64,000 bases of DNA. Origin: Lingula anatina. Its lineage: Eukaryota > Brachiopoda > Lingulata > Lingulida > Lingulidae. This document shows positions 45,640-59,530 of this stretch, piece after piece. A program made the translations under genes and the position numbers. The notes beneath the pieces are model-generated. The model made no database searches. It worked only from the letters and a program-made list of their open reading frames with translations, and was not told the origin of the DNA. Every line of letters begins with the position of its first letter. Position 1 is the first letter of the stretch. The DNA is taken from contig NW_019775796.1 in the NCBI RefSeq assembly GCF_001039355.2, positions 67,220 through 131,219 of the forward strand, in the 5' to 3' direction.

Positions 45640-48600
45640 CGGAGAGAGGGGGGAAGTCGTTGACCGGTGGACGGGGTGGGGATGGGGTTGACCAGTTTGA
45701 CAATTTTTTAATATTATTATTATCACAATTATAATTGTGTTTGATTACGGAGAGGAAGTTTCCTCTTACACGTGAAATATCACATACAGATTTTCAAGTG
45801 TGTATATACATGTTATGTGAAACTGAATCGTGAAATGGTCTCTTTATATATTTTCTCAAAGAGATGTCGAGCAATGTACATAGCTTTCAGTACTTTTTTG
45901 TTAAAAAAAATTAATCCAAATATTTATGACTACTGTATATTTATTTCTCAGAAAAAAGGGGGTGAGTGGATGGCAATACGGATACAAAGGGTAGGGTGAG
46001 AGGTCGTTGTTTAAGGAGAAATTAATATGACTCATTTGATTGCGGTTTAATCATAACAGTACATTTCAAAATTTTAAAGCCTTAAGGCATAGTAACGTTG
46101 GTATTGTTACAACTGTGACGAGGTCGTTGTCTTTATCTTTTGCTGTTACGCGATGTAATAAATGCAACTCTGTTATAATATATATATATAATGGCTCATA
46201 TTATTTATTAACTACTTCCCAGTTGGTTCCCGTGCCGCTTGCTTTTCATTTCTACATGTAACTCATGTAATCTTCAGCGGCCTTCTCTCTGTTTACACTA
46301 CACGCAGTTGTATGAGTATCATAAGGGCATGTCAGTCCACTCACTTACTCTACAAAACACTCTCCGCTCCTTCTTCATTCGCAGCTGTCAATTACTAACA
46401 TCACTCAACACAAATCTGATTTGCGTCATCCGGCTTTACACTCCATGTAGACCCAAGGACAGCAGCTATATCTTTGTTTTTCAGAGACCAACGCTACTAA
46501 CTCATTTCGTTTAGAATGAGATATATCAGTTTTTGTTAATTTTGTTTTCAGTGTTAATGATTATCACATTCCATGTACATTGTACTAGAGTCAGTTCTAG
46601 GAGCATTTTCTATTTCTGTTTGTGTTCTTTGACATTGTACTACAAATACAAGAAAAATTCCAGACCACCATGTACATGTAGCAAAACCATTGGTCTCGAT
46701 CTCACCTCTAAAAGTGCCATTTATACAGAAAGATTAGAAACAAAAACAGAAAAAAAAATGTCTGACTGTACCCACCGTGCACAGGATATTTTAAATTTCT
46801 TACCGAGTAACTGTAAACTTTAAAGTTTTAAAGGACCAAAAAGGTTTTTAAAAATATGTTTTTACACATCTGCTGTCTTTCATTTTATCAACAAAAATGT
46901 TTTTAGGAACTCTGTTTTTTAGAAACTATATTGCTACCTTATAGTTTAAACATTTACCCAAATAGCAAGGTAATTGTCGTTATAAGTGAATTTTAAATTT
47001 TATATCAATGGCTACATAAACTCTTATCGTATCTATTACTGCACTGAATAACATAACGTGGTCTGATCTTCCACCTCTCTCTCTACCTCACATGTTTGTT
47101 TATCTGTGTAAGCAAATAAAAGGATTTACAAGAAAACCCTTCGGTTTGTCACGTCTTGAGAAAGTGAAATGTCGTCTGCAGCACGTCGTTCAATCATGCT
47201 CTCACTGTTGGCGTTTGATGACAGGTTGATACCGGTTCTGGCAGGACGTTGGCTGCTTCAACCTGCCGGATGAGATACGAGAGTTGTTTGCATAAGCCGG
47301 CTGTTTACTACAGCGCCATGTTATAGACGTTGTGTGACACATCAGTCAAGAACAAACAGAAGTGCGAGAGATCTCGAGCTACGTAGAAACCCTACCCTGG
47401 AGAAGCGAGAGGAGGACTTTATTATGAAAACCAACCGTAACATTAGGAGTAGCATAGAAAGTCAGAAATTAATTAATCAATTAATTAATCTATTTATTTA
47501 TGTTGTTGTTGTCATTCTTCTTCTTATAGTTATTTATTATTGTTACTATTTAAAAGTTACAATTAGCAAGTTTAAGTTATGTGTAAGTAATCATTATCAC
47601 TCCTTCTCAGTATACATGTATAGGTCCATTTAAAGAAATAAAAAAGTGAAAAATGAAGTTTTCTTCAGGACTCTGAAGACAGAAATTGATAACTCTAGGA
47701 TTTTTGTTAAGTCTTTATTTTTTTTTAATTCATGTCTTGCTTGTGTGGGTTCGAACTAACGAAAGATTTAAAAATAACAACCTTTTTGCACAATATTTGC
47801 ACGCCATTAATACCAACAAAAATGATAGAGGTACATGCGTATTACTAGATGCACATTTATTTAACTGTTAAATTTAGTCCTCACCCTCAAGATATAATTC
47901 ACAATGCCTGGCAACGAAGGTTTGCAAATTACTTTCTATTAGAATGCAATTATGCAGCGTTTCGTCTAATACTTTTTACTGCACCCTGTCACCATATTCT
48001 CCTGCTAAAATGGATAAAACTAAATTGAACATTCTAATAATTTCTAAAATATAAAAAATCAAGCAACTAATTTAAACTAATGGCGTGCACCAAAAAGGTA
48101 ACAAATGTTTTTCAATTTTTAAAAATCCGGGGCCACCATGAAAGCAGCCGTTTGCTATTTATTGAGTTATTTGAGATAAACATTCAAGACATTTTCTGAG
48201 ACATTAAAAACCATACTCGCTTCCTGGCCTTCTTCAGCAAAAAATTACCTAGACCGAATATCAGATAGTTCTGTGGGTGACAGTAACGAAGGTATAAAAT
48301 TAAGTCCGGTTATTTCTCTGTGTGTGTGTGTGTGAGAGAACGGACACACCTAGTTATCGTAATTTTTATTTTCTAAGTTACTAGACTGATGTTAGTTAAG
48401 TTCCACTTGGACAAAAGACACTTCCGCGCTTACTTTTAATAAAATAAGCAAATTGTTAAAAGGACCTTCATACTGAGAATGAGAGTATGAGCGGTTAATG
48501 AGTATATTACTCCCTGTAATTGCAATAGTCCGGAAATTATTTGCTGCACAAATCAGACAAAATCACTGTTAACCAGCTCAAGTGATGACTAAATATAGCA

Positions 48601-49017
48601 TTCCACTATGAATAGCAAGAGGTTCTGATTTCATGCTTATTGGGATAGTGCATGAACTCCGTCTCAGTACAGGTGGAACATATGAAACGGGATGATTTTC
48701 CAAACAAGTCACTATCAGAATTCGATAAGTTCACATTTGCCAGCTAATATGTAAACTTTGATTTATAGACACTAGCACATGGTAATATGACGTCATACGT
48801 GCAAGGTACGGACAGTAAAGGTATCTTAAGTGTTGTTAATAGGAGTGCACGTGAAAAGTGTGTGAGTGTGTGTGGGTGTGTTCGTGATATGATTGATAAT
48901 ATGTGTCATTTAATAAAGGGATTATTTCGTTTCTGAGATTTATTAATTTATAAGATATTTAGGACTTTTTTTTTTTTAGAAATAAATAAAAGGTCCAGGG
49001 ACAGGTAGCAAACAAGT
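45640..49017. other. 3' flank of the receptor gene and intergenic DNA
   Basis: Probably begins as the 3'-UTR. AATAAA at 47115-47120 is a candidate poly(A) signal about 1.5 kb past the stop. No further exon was recognised. The open frame near 47334-47633 is AT-driven and lacks family similarity. Confidence 0.4.
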
Positions 49018-49027
49018 ACACGCGAAT

Positions 49028-49073
<46 letters not shown>

Positions 49074-49703
49074 NNNNNNNNNNNNNNNNNNNNNNNNNNN
49101 NNNNNNNNNNNNNNNNNNNNNNNNNNNNNNNNNNNNNNNNNNNNNNNNNNNNNNNNNNNNNNNNNNNNNNNNNNNNNNNNNNNNNNNNNNNNNNNNNNNN
49201 NNNNNNNNNNNNNNNNNNNNNNNNNNNNNNNNNNNNNNNNNNNNNNNNNNNNNNNNNNNNNNNNNNNNNNNNNNNNNNNNNNNNNNNNNNNNNNNNNNNN
49301 NNNNNNNNNNNNNNNNNNNNNNNNNNNNNNNNNNNNNNNNNNNNNNNNNNNNNNNNNNNNNNNNNNNNNNNNNNNNNNNNNNNNNNNNNNNNNNNNNNNN
49401 NNNNNNNNNNNNNNNNNNNNNNNNNNNNNNNNNNNNNNNNNNNNNNNNNNNNNNNNNNNNNNNNNNNNNNNNNNNNNNNNNNNNNNNNNNNNNNNNNNNN
49501 NNNNNNNNNNNNNNNNNNNNNNNNNNNNNNNNNNNNNNNNNNNNNNNNNNNNNNNNNNNNNNNNNGAAAACATGACAATACAAATACAAACAAACAGACA
49601 CTCGCTCACACACTCACACATAACAAATGTTATACTATATAACACTTTTTAGTTAATTACATCGTCGTACGCTAAATCTTCAAATTGAAAACACGCGAAT
49701 GTT
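49018..49703 (-). mobile_element. Retro-insertion with poly-T start, 13 bp target duplication and 492-n gap
   Basis: ACACGCGAATGTT occurs at 49018-49030 and again at 49691-49703. Directly after the first copy comes a T-run of at least 43 bases (a poly-A tail read on the minus strand), then an assembly gap (49074-49565), then 125 bases up to the second copy. A poly-A tail next to one target duplication is the mark of target-primed reverse transcription. The body, a LINE, SINE or processed gene copy, is hidden in the gap. Confidence 0.75.
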
Positions 49704-51116
49704 ATTGGCGGACGGGTTCCCTTTCAACAAATACTCAGACTACGTCTTAAAGAAATCGCTCTCACATATGTTCCCGTCTTCAAATATAATTCACTCTCGT
49801 CCCTGTGCCATGGCGATGTCTGACTGACCACAACAGTGGACAATGGTCACATACTATAAGCCAGCCTTCGGACCCCTCAACAGTATGTTCCATACGAGGT
49901 CATTATACGAAAATCGTTGCCACCCAGTGAATTAAATAGGATAAGATCTTCCTTGAGGCATTTAGATCGAACTTTTACCGCTCGCTCTCAGTTTAGTGTG
50001 AACGCGGCCATGTCTCTTGTGCAAACTCCTGTTTACACCACCAGACGCTAATCATGATGTCAACGATACTTTGTGAAGAAAACATTGACATAGTTGCATA
50101 ATGTTTTGCCGATAGAACTGAAAGGACGACTCATGGTTTATTGTAATTCGCGTAAATCATTGAACAACTTAAGTGGATAAAGTGCATATATGTTGTATGT
50201 TGTGCTATTTTGTGCCTTTTGATACCGAATTATTTTTGCAATCAATTTCGTATTGGAACCCTACTCAAAATACCGTTGCCAAACTATGAAAGGCTTAAGG
50301 GAAGGCATTTTATTGACAATAATATTTATTCAAAACTGCAACTAAACTAAAAACAAAATGAAATACCCAAACGGTATGCAACACGTGCGAACAAAATTGA
50401 TAATCTCCGCAAAGGCACCCAGTGATCATCATTAACTAATTAGATCATGTACAAATTCCTGTGTCAGTAAATGTTGCTGTTCATGAAAAAAAGGGGAAAT
50501 CGATTAATTTTTCAAGACCAATTAGACCACTCATTACTCATTATTTATTTTCTACTGATATTTTATTTCTTTATTTATACTATGTATAATGGTCTAACAT
50601 GTCAGATAACTAGGAAGGGATGTCTCGTGTTGTCCCCAAACAAATGTCATGACCTACTGTGGCGTTATTTCGCAACACTGTCTAAGTTAGTACGATAGCA
50701 CTTCTAGAATGTTCATTAACGTGTAAGTCCTGATTCCCAGTTAAACGATGAATGGCATCGGTTGACATGCGTTTTCCAATGAGAATTGAGAGCTGAGATC
50801 AAGGAAACAAAAATGATATTAGGCACCTCTTTTGATAAGCGCTGTTGCAGTATATTCCAGTTCGAACTGCGTCAGTGCCAATTATCTACACACGCGGTTG
50901 ACATTAAACTTAAGTATCCAATGGCGTTGAAGCAGTGCATTTGCAAGGGGAGAGAGCCTCAGATTAACACAACAGTAACACGTTGCTTAACACAGCTGTT
51001 CTGCTTTAATTGACTAACTCAACGTATTTGGTTGTTAAATTAAGTGCTAAAAATCCCTCAAGTTTTTCTAATATAATAGGCACCAGCTACTCACAGGTTA
51101 AAACGCGAAGTTTGCA
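49704..51116. other. Upstream region of UNC93 gene B
   Basis: AT-rich, no exon recognised. The promoter of gene B should lie here; no clear TATA box or initiator was assigned. Confidence 0.4.
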
Positions 51117-53694
51117 ATGCCTCCAAACAGTCGCTATGTTACCTGCGCACACGAGGACGGCAGCGCCACTCCTCTTCTCCTTGCACAGCCAGGGAAGACT
51201 CATAGAAGCAAATGGAAACCCGTCTCCCAGCTAGTAATCCTATCTCTTGTCTACATGATCGGATACGCCCCATTCGACACTATGTGGAACCTGGAAGGAA
51301 TATTGTTTCCAGAGTACGGCTACTACGCTTTGATGTGCACGTACCTTGGCTCTTTCCTCATCTTCTTAGTCGGACCATTCCTCACTCGGAAACTTGGATC
51401 GAAGGGGTCCATTATGTTAGGTTGGGTCGCCCAGGCGGCTTATGTTGCAGCTCACTTCTATATTCAGCCGTACCTGCTGTACACCGTATGCATCCTCTTC
51501 GGCACTGGTAGGTTTAACTTTTGCTGTGTATTTAAATAGGTATTTTGTTTCCCTTTTCCCTTTTTATTTATATTTATTCGCGTCTGTCTGCCCTTTTTTA
51601 TGTGTTTTAATTTTTATGTATTCAATGGTATTTTTCCTTTTGCCTCTCTCTCTCTCAAACAAATGCGGTATTACAGAAATTAAAAAAAAAATGAAAAAAT
51701 GAATTGCAATAAACAGTATTCATATAAAAATTACATAATAGGCAATAATGATATCTGAAAATAAGGTGTATTTTTTTCAGCCCACTGCCAATCCACGATA
51801 TCAACTGGCGTGTATGTGACACACCTGGCCATGGACTATGCCGATATAACCCACGACACACCCCATCACGCCTTGGGTCTTTTTCAGGGCGTTTTCTTCA
51901 CCGTATACCTTCTCAGCGGCGTCTGGGGAAACCTGGTTTCTTCTCTAGTTTTGGTCAAACCGATCGAGTTCGATGGCAATTCCACCACTCCAAACTCTAA
52001 AAACCTGTCCAGTTTGTGTGGACCTAATTTCTGCCACTTTGAAGACACCAGCGGGACCTACATACGGCAACCAGACCAGATCACAGTGTATATACTATTG
52101 GGGTCCTTCATCGGGATGTCGGCACTGGCTTTATTTACAACAGGGGCGTTCCTGGAGAATGCTGCGGCTAAGAGTGGAGACGCTGTCCAAAGCGTTAAGG
52201 AATTTGGCGCCAAGATCATCGGTCTACTGTGGTACAAGAAGATGCTCCTTCTTCTTCCTGGTATTTTCCTATTCAGCATCAGCCAGTATTTTATCCATTC
52301 AGAATTCACTAAGGTAACAAATCACTAACAGTTAAAAAAAATACTATGATTTGCTGTTGTTTGCATAATATTTTTTCTAATTTATATGCACCGACAACTG
52401 CTTATTTTTGATTGCCCTGACACTTTTTTCCTAAGGTGAATAGAATGCTACAAGGAAAATGTTCTATAAAAAAATAAGTAAATGCATTCGTTATATAAGC
52501 ACGCCTTTACTTTCAACACATTTCTTGTACTTCTTTAACAGATCACTTCATATTAAGACAGTAATTGATTTCATACATAAGCTGACATGTTTATTCTCAT
52601 CGTGCAAAAATACACCAACCACCAAAAATTAAATCCACCAACCACTTTCATTTTCCAGGCTTTTGTTAGCTGTGAACTGGGCATAGAATACAATGGTTGG
52701 TCCATCATCTGTTTCGCCATGGGTGATTTCTTTGGTTCTGTCGTCAATGGGCGATTAGTGAAATACGTCGGCATGGCGTTCCTTTTCCTCGTAGCTGCCG
52801 CTACAGACTTTGTCTGCCTATTCAGTATGCTGTTTTTCCACTTTTCGAGGGAAACGGTGGAGTTTTTCTTTCTGGTGCCATTTTTCTGGGGACTGGCGGA
52901 TTCTATCTGGGCTGTGCAGATAACAGGTGAGTCGATTAAATAAGTACAACAAGCAGGAGAACAAAACGATTGGTTTTCTTTCACTTCTTGTTTTGAAGAT
53001 TTTTTTCCACACAGGGCCTATGTATCCCTATATCTCCCTTAAATATTTTCAGCGTCGTTTCCGGTTTTTTCGGTTTGGCGCGTGAAGATCTTTTGTTAAT
53101 TGAAGATCGGTGCCACGCGATGTAAGACAAGACACCGAAATACTGACTTTGATTGTCCATGACACAAAGCAGAACATGTAGTTGTGTATTTTTAAAAGAA
53201 AGTTTCATGAAACAAAACCCAAATTACCATACCTTAAAATATTACCTTATTTTGGGATGATGTCCAGAAACAAACAGTGTTCTAAACAGAAAAGAAAAAA
53301 AAAACAAAAAAATAGAGGTATAAAATATCGTTTTTAAATAGATTTTCAACCTCTTTTCTAGCAGAAAAAACTGTACATTTTTTTTGTCAAAATAAAATTT
53401 TCGCATTTATCTTTACCTTTCCAAACATCGCCTATTTGTTTTTATAACGAATTATAAATGTCCATTTTTCCAGCTTACATTGGAAAGTTATTCCCGGACG
53501 AGAAGTGGCCAGCGTTCTTAATCCAGCGCAGCTCCATGTATGCCCTTACTGCTCTTCTCTTCGCCATCACCAACTTCATTTGTCTTAACGCCATGATCTA
53601 CACCGTTATGGGAATAATAACCTGTGGACTGGTCTGCTTGACGGCCTTCGAGCTCCTGCATCGGCACGGAAAGAAACACTATACAGCTATATAG
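51117..53694 (+). CDS. UNC93A-like: UNC93-like membrane protein, gene B (complete, 4 exons)
   Basis: Coding exons 51117-51507, 51781-52313, 52659-52926 and 53474-53694, all with GT-AG borders and matching phases, give about 470 residues, near the usual UNC93A length. A polar N-terminus (MPPNSRYVTC) is followed by SKWKPVSQLVILSLVYMIGY (TM1), NLEGILFPEYGYYALM, LTRKLGSKG, a glycosylatable loop (NST, NLS) with LCGPNFC and TSGTYIRQPDQ, then FTK, GIEYNGW, VVNGRLVKYVGM, AYIGKLFPDEKWP, and a short tail ending HRHGKKHYTAI-stop. About 11-12 membrane helices can be counted. Its closest relative is gene C, 2.8 kb away in inverted orientation, with alignable introns. Function in these animals is unknown; channel regulation or receptor trafficking are the family's known roles. 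Confidence 0.92.
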
Positions 53695-53774
53695 TGGACT
53701 CTGACTTAAGAGGGGGAGGGGGAGATAATCTGTTGCCATATTTGATCTTATTATTGCATTTCTTTATGACTTTT

Positions 53775-53975
53775 ATTTATTTAGAGTCTGTCCAAAGGCT
53801 TGCATTGAGGACAGTTTTTTTCTTCATTGCATTATGCTGAAGCTCTGACTATGCCCAATGTGCTTGATTTAGATAAACGAAGAGATCTGTGCAAAACTTG
53901 CTTTTACAAAATTTCTGAACACTCTGCCCAACTGAATCATATTTTAATTGAGCAGATCAAACGATGGATATAATG
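53775..53975 (+). mobile_element. Non-LTR retrotransposon fragment (RT C-terminal end)
   Basis: QRLALRT followed, after frameshifts, by LDKRRDLCKTCFYKI and LNHILIEQIKRW. DNA at 53868-53950 is closely similar to the minus strand of 37020-37130, so both come from the same element family. It lies just past the stop of UNC93 gene B. Confidence 0.7.
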
Positions 53976-54856
53976 TCTAAATATCCACCAGTCAAATGAA
54001 GGATTTTATCCCTTGTTCCCTTGTGAAGCAGCCTTAAAACGCAGAGAATTCTTCTAACTTGGACTCATTGAAACAAAAAGTATTACATTGATATTGCAGT
54101 ACTCACTAACACTTTATGTGCAATTTCAAACCACTGGATTGCAATTTTATCGATATATTATTTATTCATTTATCTTTTTATTTATATAGTTATTTGCGAA
54201 CGTATCCCACTCTTCTTAAAATCAAAAAGACTATTTGTCAATCTTTCTAATAAGGTAAAGGTCGAAGTAATGTATTTAACTTAGTGGAAAATACATCACT
54301 CACACAGCTGCGGGTGACATATGCATGGGGCTGTAACTCGATAATAACGCAACGCAAAGCTTTAATGTTTCACACATTTAATAAATTCATAAAGGTGATT
54401 AATTGTAGGTAAAACGAGTGTGTTCAAGAGGAACCCAACCTTGCCACTTTTTGGCCGGATTGTCTGATAGTAAGAAAAACTTGCACTTAAGTAAAATGCT
54501 TAACGGTGAAGGAAATGCACACCTTATCTATTTGAAGTATTTAATGAAATGCAATAAACCTTGACTCTTTGCACCAGTTTAATCTAATAGATATCATTAA
54601 ATACACAGTCAATATTTACTTCAGTCGAATATGTTAACATGGTAAGTGTCTGGTAATGTTTACAGGCTGAGAGTTTACGCACAAGGCAGGGTCACATTCA
54701 CATTACTGAGACAAAGCAACAAAGGTTCGCTCCGTCAAGGGGAAACGAATGGCGTATAAAAACGTACGGGGAGTAGGGTTGAGGGGTACGGATAGCTGGA
54801 AAAAAGCCTGGGCCAATGACTTGGTCATCGTCCACTGATGTGGCCAGTCAGGCCCA

Positions 54857-54897
<41 letters not shown>

Positions 54898-56244
54898 AAA
54901 TAAATAAATAAATAAATAAATAAAATATATAAGATTAACAATTCAGTTGCCTGGCTTAGTTGAGTGCGGTAACACCATTCCTGATAGAGTAACATGTTTG
55001 AATGTGTTCAGGTAATGTTGGAAACAAATAAGTTAGATAGGGAAACGAACTGATTTACCTTTCACTTTTTGTTTGTGAAATTGAGGCCTGGATGTCGTCA
55101 CATCACATACAAGACAAGCGTGATCCAGACCTTGCAGAGGGAACTCACAAGACGAACCACACTTACCTTTTCCCTATCTATCATGAGTGTTTGTTGGAAT
55201 AGAACCCGTCTGTAGATAATGTCCTCGTACACTTGTCTGTCACTCTGTCTGGTTCAACCTTGACTAATATTTCTCCTTCTTGTTCAGACATGTCGACACC
55301 ATGACTTCATTTGTTCCTTTTTAAGCATTACCCGTCCTCATAAAACAACAAAAGCTCTGCAAATTGCTGTTAAAACCGTTTATTTGATATGCGCAAAATC
55401 ACTTTTATACCACATGAGTTATCTGGAAAACCTTCTGGAATATGTGATAGGGAGCATGCATGGCGGTTTATAATAGCAACATGTGGAAGTGGCCTAGAAA
55501 TCAGCGCTGTCAATGACTAAAAGGTGACCCTTACGTCTAACGCCAATGAAACACTATCATGTTTGTTTTAATGGAGTGTATTTTCATAACATATCGATGC
55601 TTTCAGCTCTTCGATCAAAGCGAGATCCTAAATTCTTATAAATCAGACGTCATAGTCGACTTTTTATTGATTGACCAATGCGCCATTATATTTGTACAGT
55701 GAACAAATGTGCTGGTTATGAGGTTGAAATCATTTGAAGAAAAGAGTTACACTCTGTTTTTTTTTTTTTTTTTCTATAAAAGATAAATTGACATTTTTGC
55801 AGTTATGAAATGCTTCGCAGGGAAATTAAATAACGTAATAAGATTGACATTTCAAAATTTCGTACAAAATGCTTAATACTTTATTTTAAATTAGCCATTG
55901 TTTTTAAACGGCCGATACAGAACATATCAACAGGCATACAGGAATAGATGGAGCTGCAATCGCATTGCATTGTTCATAAAATAGTTTTTTAATGATGTTA
56001 GAAGGGCTTTTTTTTTGCAGCCAACCTCATGTTCACGCCAACAGGTAATAACCGTGTACTTTAACAGCTTTTGACTGGAGTGAATAAGACACTGAACTGC
56101 AGGATATCTTGATTGAATAATACAAAGAGTCAAGGTTTATTGATAAAAGATTCTTGATTAGAGGTAAGTTCAAATTAATATAAGACCTGCCGAATGTTGA
56201 AAAAAAGGAGAAAGTATTCAAAACCGCTTTAAAAAAAGATAAAA

Positions 56245-56283
<39 letters not shown>

Positions 56284-56493
56284 ATATAAAGGGCACACAG
56301 TTTTTCAATTTAAATGTTTTGTAAAAAAAATAAATAAATAAAATCAACACGTCTTTTAGAACAAAGACAATAGTTTTAAAGAGCTTGGAATATCATTGTG
56401 AATGAAACAAATTAATATATTAAAAATGCAAAATAAGAAATAAAATGAAATATGCCAACAGATTACCCCCACCCCCACCCCACCCACAGTCCA
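53976..56493. other. Spacer between the inverted UNC93 genes B and C
   Basis: No exon was seen. It holds (CA)n at about 54862-54893 followed by (AATA)n to 54925, and (AATA)n at about 56243-56286. The 3'-UTRs of genes B and C must end here. Confidence 0.5.
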
Positions 56494-58543
56494 CTATATA
56501 GCTGTATAGTGTTTCTTTCCGTGCCGATGCAGGAGCTCGAAGGCCGTCAAGCAGACCAGTCCACAGGTTATTATTCCCATAACGGTGTAGATCATGGCGT
56601 TCAGACATATGAAGTTGGTAATGGCGAGAAGAACCACGTTAAGAGCATACATGGAGCTGCGCTGAATTAAGAACGCCGGCCACTTCTCATCCGGGAATAA
56701 CTTTCCAATGTAAGCTGTAAAATGTACATATGTAATTTGATATCAAAGTTCATATATCAAATAAAAGTGTGTATAATTATGGAAAATAGACAACGAAAAA
56801 AATATTAAAATTTAAATTCCATGTCGACAAAATGAAAAAAAAAAATCTATTTAAAACGATATATTATACCTCAACATTTGTTAAATTTTTTAACGCTTAA
56901 TGCCTGGTATACCAATGCAAAAGCTGATATTCAAAGGTAACTTTGGTTTTGTTTCATCTAACTTTTACTTAAAAAAAAAATAAATAAATAAATAACGTAA
57001 TCCTAAGTTGCCCTGTTGTATCTAAAACCATGTGCTTTGTTTAAATGTGCAGTTTACGGTAGGTGTTTAAGAAAACGCACCTGTCGTCTGCACGGCCCAT
57101 ACAGAATCTGCAAGACCCCAGAAAAATGGCACCAGAAAGAAAAACTCCACCGTTTCCCTCGAAAAGTGAAAAAACAGCATACTGAAAAGGCAGGCAAAGT
57201 CTGTAGATGCAGCTACAAGGAAAAGGAACCCCATGCCTACGTATTTCACCAGTCGGCCATTGACCATAGAACCAAGAACGTCTCCTGCAGCAAAACAGAT
57301 GATGGACCAACCATTGTATTCTATGCCCAGTTCACAGCTGACAAAAGCCTGGAATGTATAACAGAGTGATTATATTCTATATGAAAAATAAAAATATATT
57401 TTAATTGCAAAAAAAAAAAAAAAAAAAAAAAAAAAATTAAAGAGTAAAGACGTTTTTTTGTATGCATTAAACAGCACATTATAGAAATAATTCTATTATC
57501 ACAAATTCATCTCCGCTACCTTAGTGAACTCTGTGTTGATGAAATACTGGCTGATGCAGTATAAGAAGATAGCAGGCAGAAGAAGGAGCATCTTCTTGTA
57601 CCACAGCAGACCAATAATCTTGGCACCAAACTCCTTAACGCTTTGGACAGCGTCTCCACTCTTAGCCGCAGCATTCTCTAAGAAGGCCCATGTTGCAATA
57701 AACGCGAACGCCGACATCCCGATGAAGGAACCCAATATTATATACACTGTGATCTGGTCTGGTTGCCGTATGTAGGTCCCGCTGGTGTCTTCAAAATGGC
57801 AGAAATTAGGTCCACACAAACTGGACAGATTTTTAGAGTTTGGAGTGGTGGTATTGCCATCGAACTCGATCGGTTTGACCAAAACTAGAGAAGAAACCAG
57901 GTTTCCCGAGACGCCGCTGAGGAGGTATACGGTAAAGAAAACGCCCTGAAAAAGACCCAAGGCGTGATGGGGTGTGTCGTGGGTTATATCGGCATAGTCC
58001 ATGGCCAGGTGTGTCACATACACGCCAGTTGAGACCATTGTTTGGACATGGGCTGAAAGAAAAAATACGTTATTATCACATATCAATATCGCGTGGTATG
58101 TACATTTTATTACAACCTTCTTAAATAATTAATATTTTAAATATTTCTAAATATTATAAATTCCTTTATCTCAATCATTTCCCTTTTTATGCATTAGCAA
58201 CCCTCGCTTGAAGGTTATTTTCACCCCCGTGTGTTTGGTCGGATTTTGCCTGTTTGTCACCATTCTAACTCAGAAAGCTTTGAACTTTTTTGGATAGGTC
58301 ACTCAGAAAGAAGCTTACTTTAAAAGTAATCATACAAAAATAAATAAATAAATAAGGCATCATTAACTTTTAGGTAAGTTAATGATTATTTCAAGTATAT
58401 ATAAGAAAAATCAAATCTACTACAGTTCTTGAAAACATATTTTAATATGTATTTTAGAAAATATTTAAATACATTATATGTTTTTTAAATTTGTTAATTT
58501 TTTCAGTGTCATAAATGTACCATCCAACTTCTGATTGCAAATA

Positions 58544-58580
<37 letters not shown>

Positions 58581-59530
58581 AATGCAATGCTTATGGAAGT
58601 CCTGTTATATTCCACCGCCTGTGAGTGCTGGGGTCCTAGGCCTCGGTCTTTGCTTTCTGTGTGCTTGTTTTGTAGTTTGGTGTAATTGAACTATCAGCTA
58701 ACGGGAGGTAATTCACTGTTGTTAATTTTTGATTTCAAGGCATAGGAAGTAAACTTTGTCTGACAATTACATGTAAGATATAGGTTTGTGATTAGGTTTT
58801 ATTACGTAATTTGCACATGTAGTGTTTGAAACATCTCATTTCATTGCGTCAAGACGGTATATAGAATAATTGATGATAATTATATATATATCGATAGTTT
58901 TAAAACATCCTGCCCCCCTCCCCCCTTATTCCCGACAATATAAAAACGAAAAAGAGTAAGGTTAAAAGTAAACGAAAAAAAAACTGATTGATACATGTAA
59001 ATATAAATAATAAAAACTGGTAGTAAAGGGCAAATAAACAACCTGGTTGCATTAAAAGTGACCGATAAAGAGCATACATCAATTAACAGAAAAGTGTAAC
59101 AAGGAAGCAAACTACCCAGTAAACAAACAACAAAACAGCAACCAAAGTTAAACCTACCGGTGCCGAAGAGGAAGCATACGGCGTACAGGACATACTGCTG
59201 AACATAGAAATGAGCTGCAATGTACACCGCCTGAGCGACCCAACCTAACATAATAGACCCCTTCGATCCAAGTTTCCGAGTGAGGAATGGTCCAATTAAG
59301 AAGACGAGGAAAGAGCCAAGGTACGTGCACATCAAAGCGTAGTAGCCGTACTCTGGAAACAGAATTCCTTCGAGGTTCCACATTGTGTTGAATGGCGAGT
59401 ACCCGATCATGTAGACGAGGGCTAGGATTACTAGCTGAGAGACGGGTTTCCATTTGCTCCTGTGAGTCTTCCCTGGCTGTGTTAGTAGAAGATTGCTGTC
59501 CTCATGTGCACAGTTATCCTTGAGAGGCAT
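56494..59530 (-). CDS. UNC93A-like: UNC93-like membrane protein, gene C (complete, 4 exons)
   Basis: Coding exons 59530-59158, 58052-57520, 57348-57081 and 56714-56494 give about 464 residues. Exons 2-4 have exactly the same lengths as in gene B (533, 268, 221 nt) and nearly the same sequence; exon 1 is 18 nt shorter (MPLKDNCAHEDSN start). Motifs: MIGYSPFNTMWNLEG, LTRKLGSKG, LCGPNFC, TSGTYIRQPDQ, FTK, GIEYNGW, VKYVGMGFLFLVAA, AYIGKLFPDEKWP and a terminal HRHGKKHYTAI. No break was seen. Intron 3 shares GAGGTATAA and AAATAGATTTT strings with gene B, so the whole unit was duplicated by inversion. Confidence 0.92.
57407..57436. repeat. Poly-A tract in UNC93 gene C intron 2
   Basis: About 29 A in a row on the plus strand, within the intron between exons 2 and 3. 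Confidence 0.8.
58545..58577. repeat. (ATT)n microsatellite in UNC93 gene C intron 1
   Basis: Run of ATT units in the first intron of gene C. Nearby at about 58205-58300 there is a degenerate relative of the element at 14455 (GGTTATTTTCACCCCCGT). Confidence 0.8.

Noticed and set aside
47334-47633. 99-codon frame with a hydrophobic segment
   Set aside because: The start is not ATG, the hydrophobic part comes from AT-rich repeats, and no homolog was recognised.
48948-49652. Open frames of 200 or more codons across the n gap
   Set aside because: They consist of n and homopolymer only.
57016-57369. 117-codon plus-strand frame
   Set aside because: Antisense shadow of UNC93 gene C exon 3.
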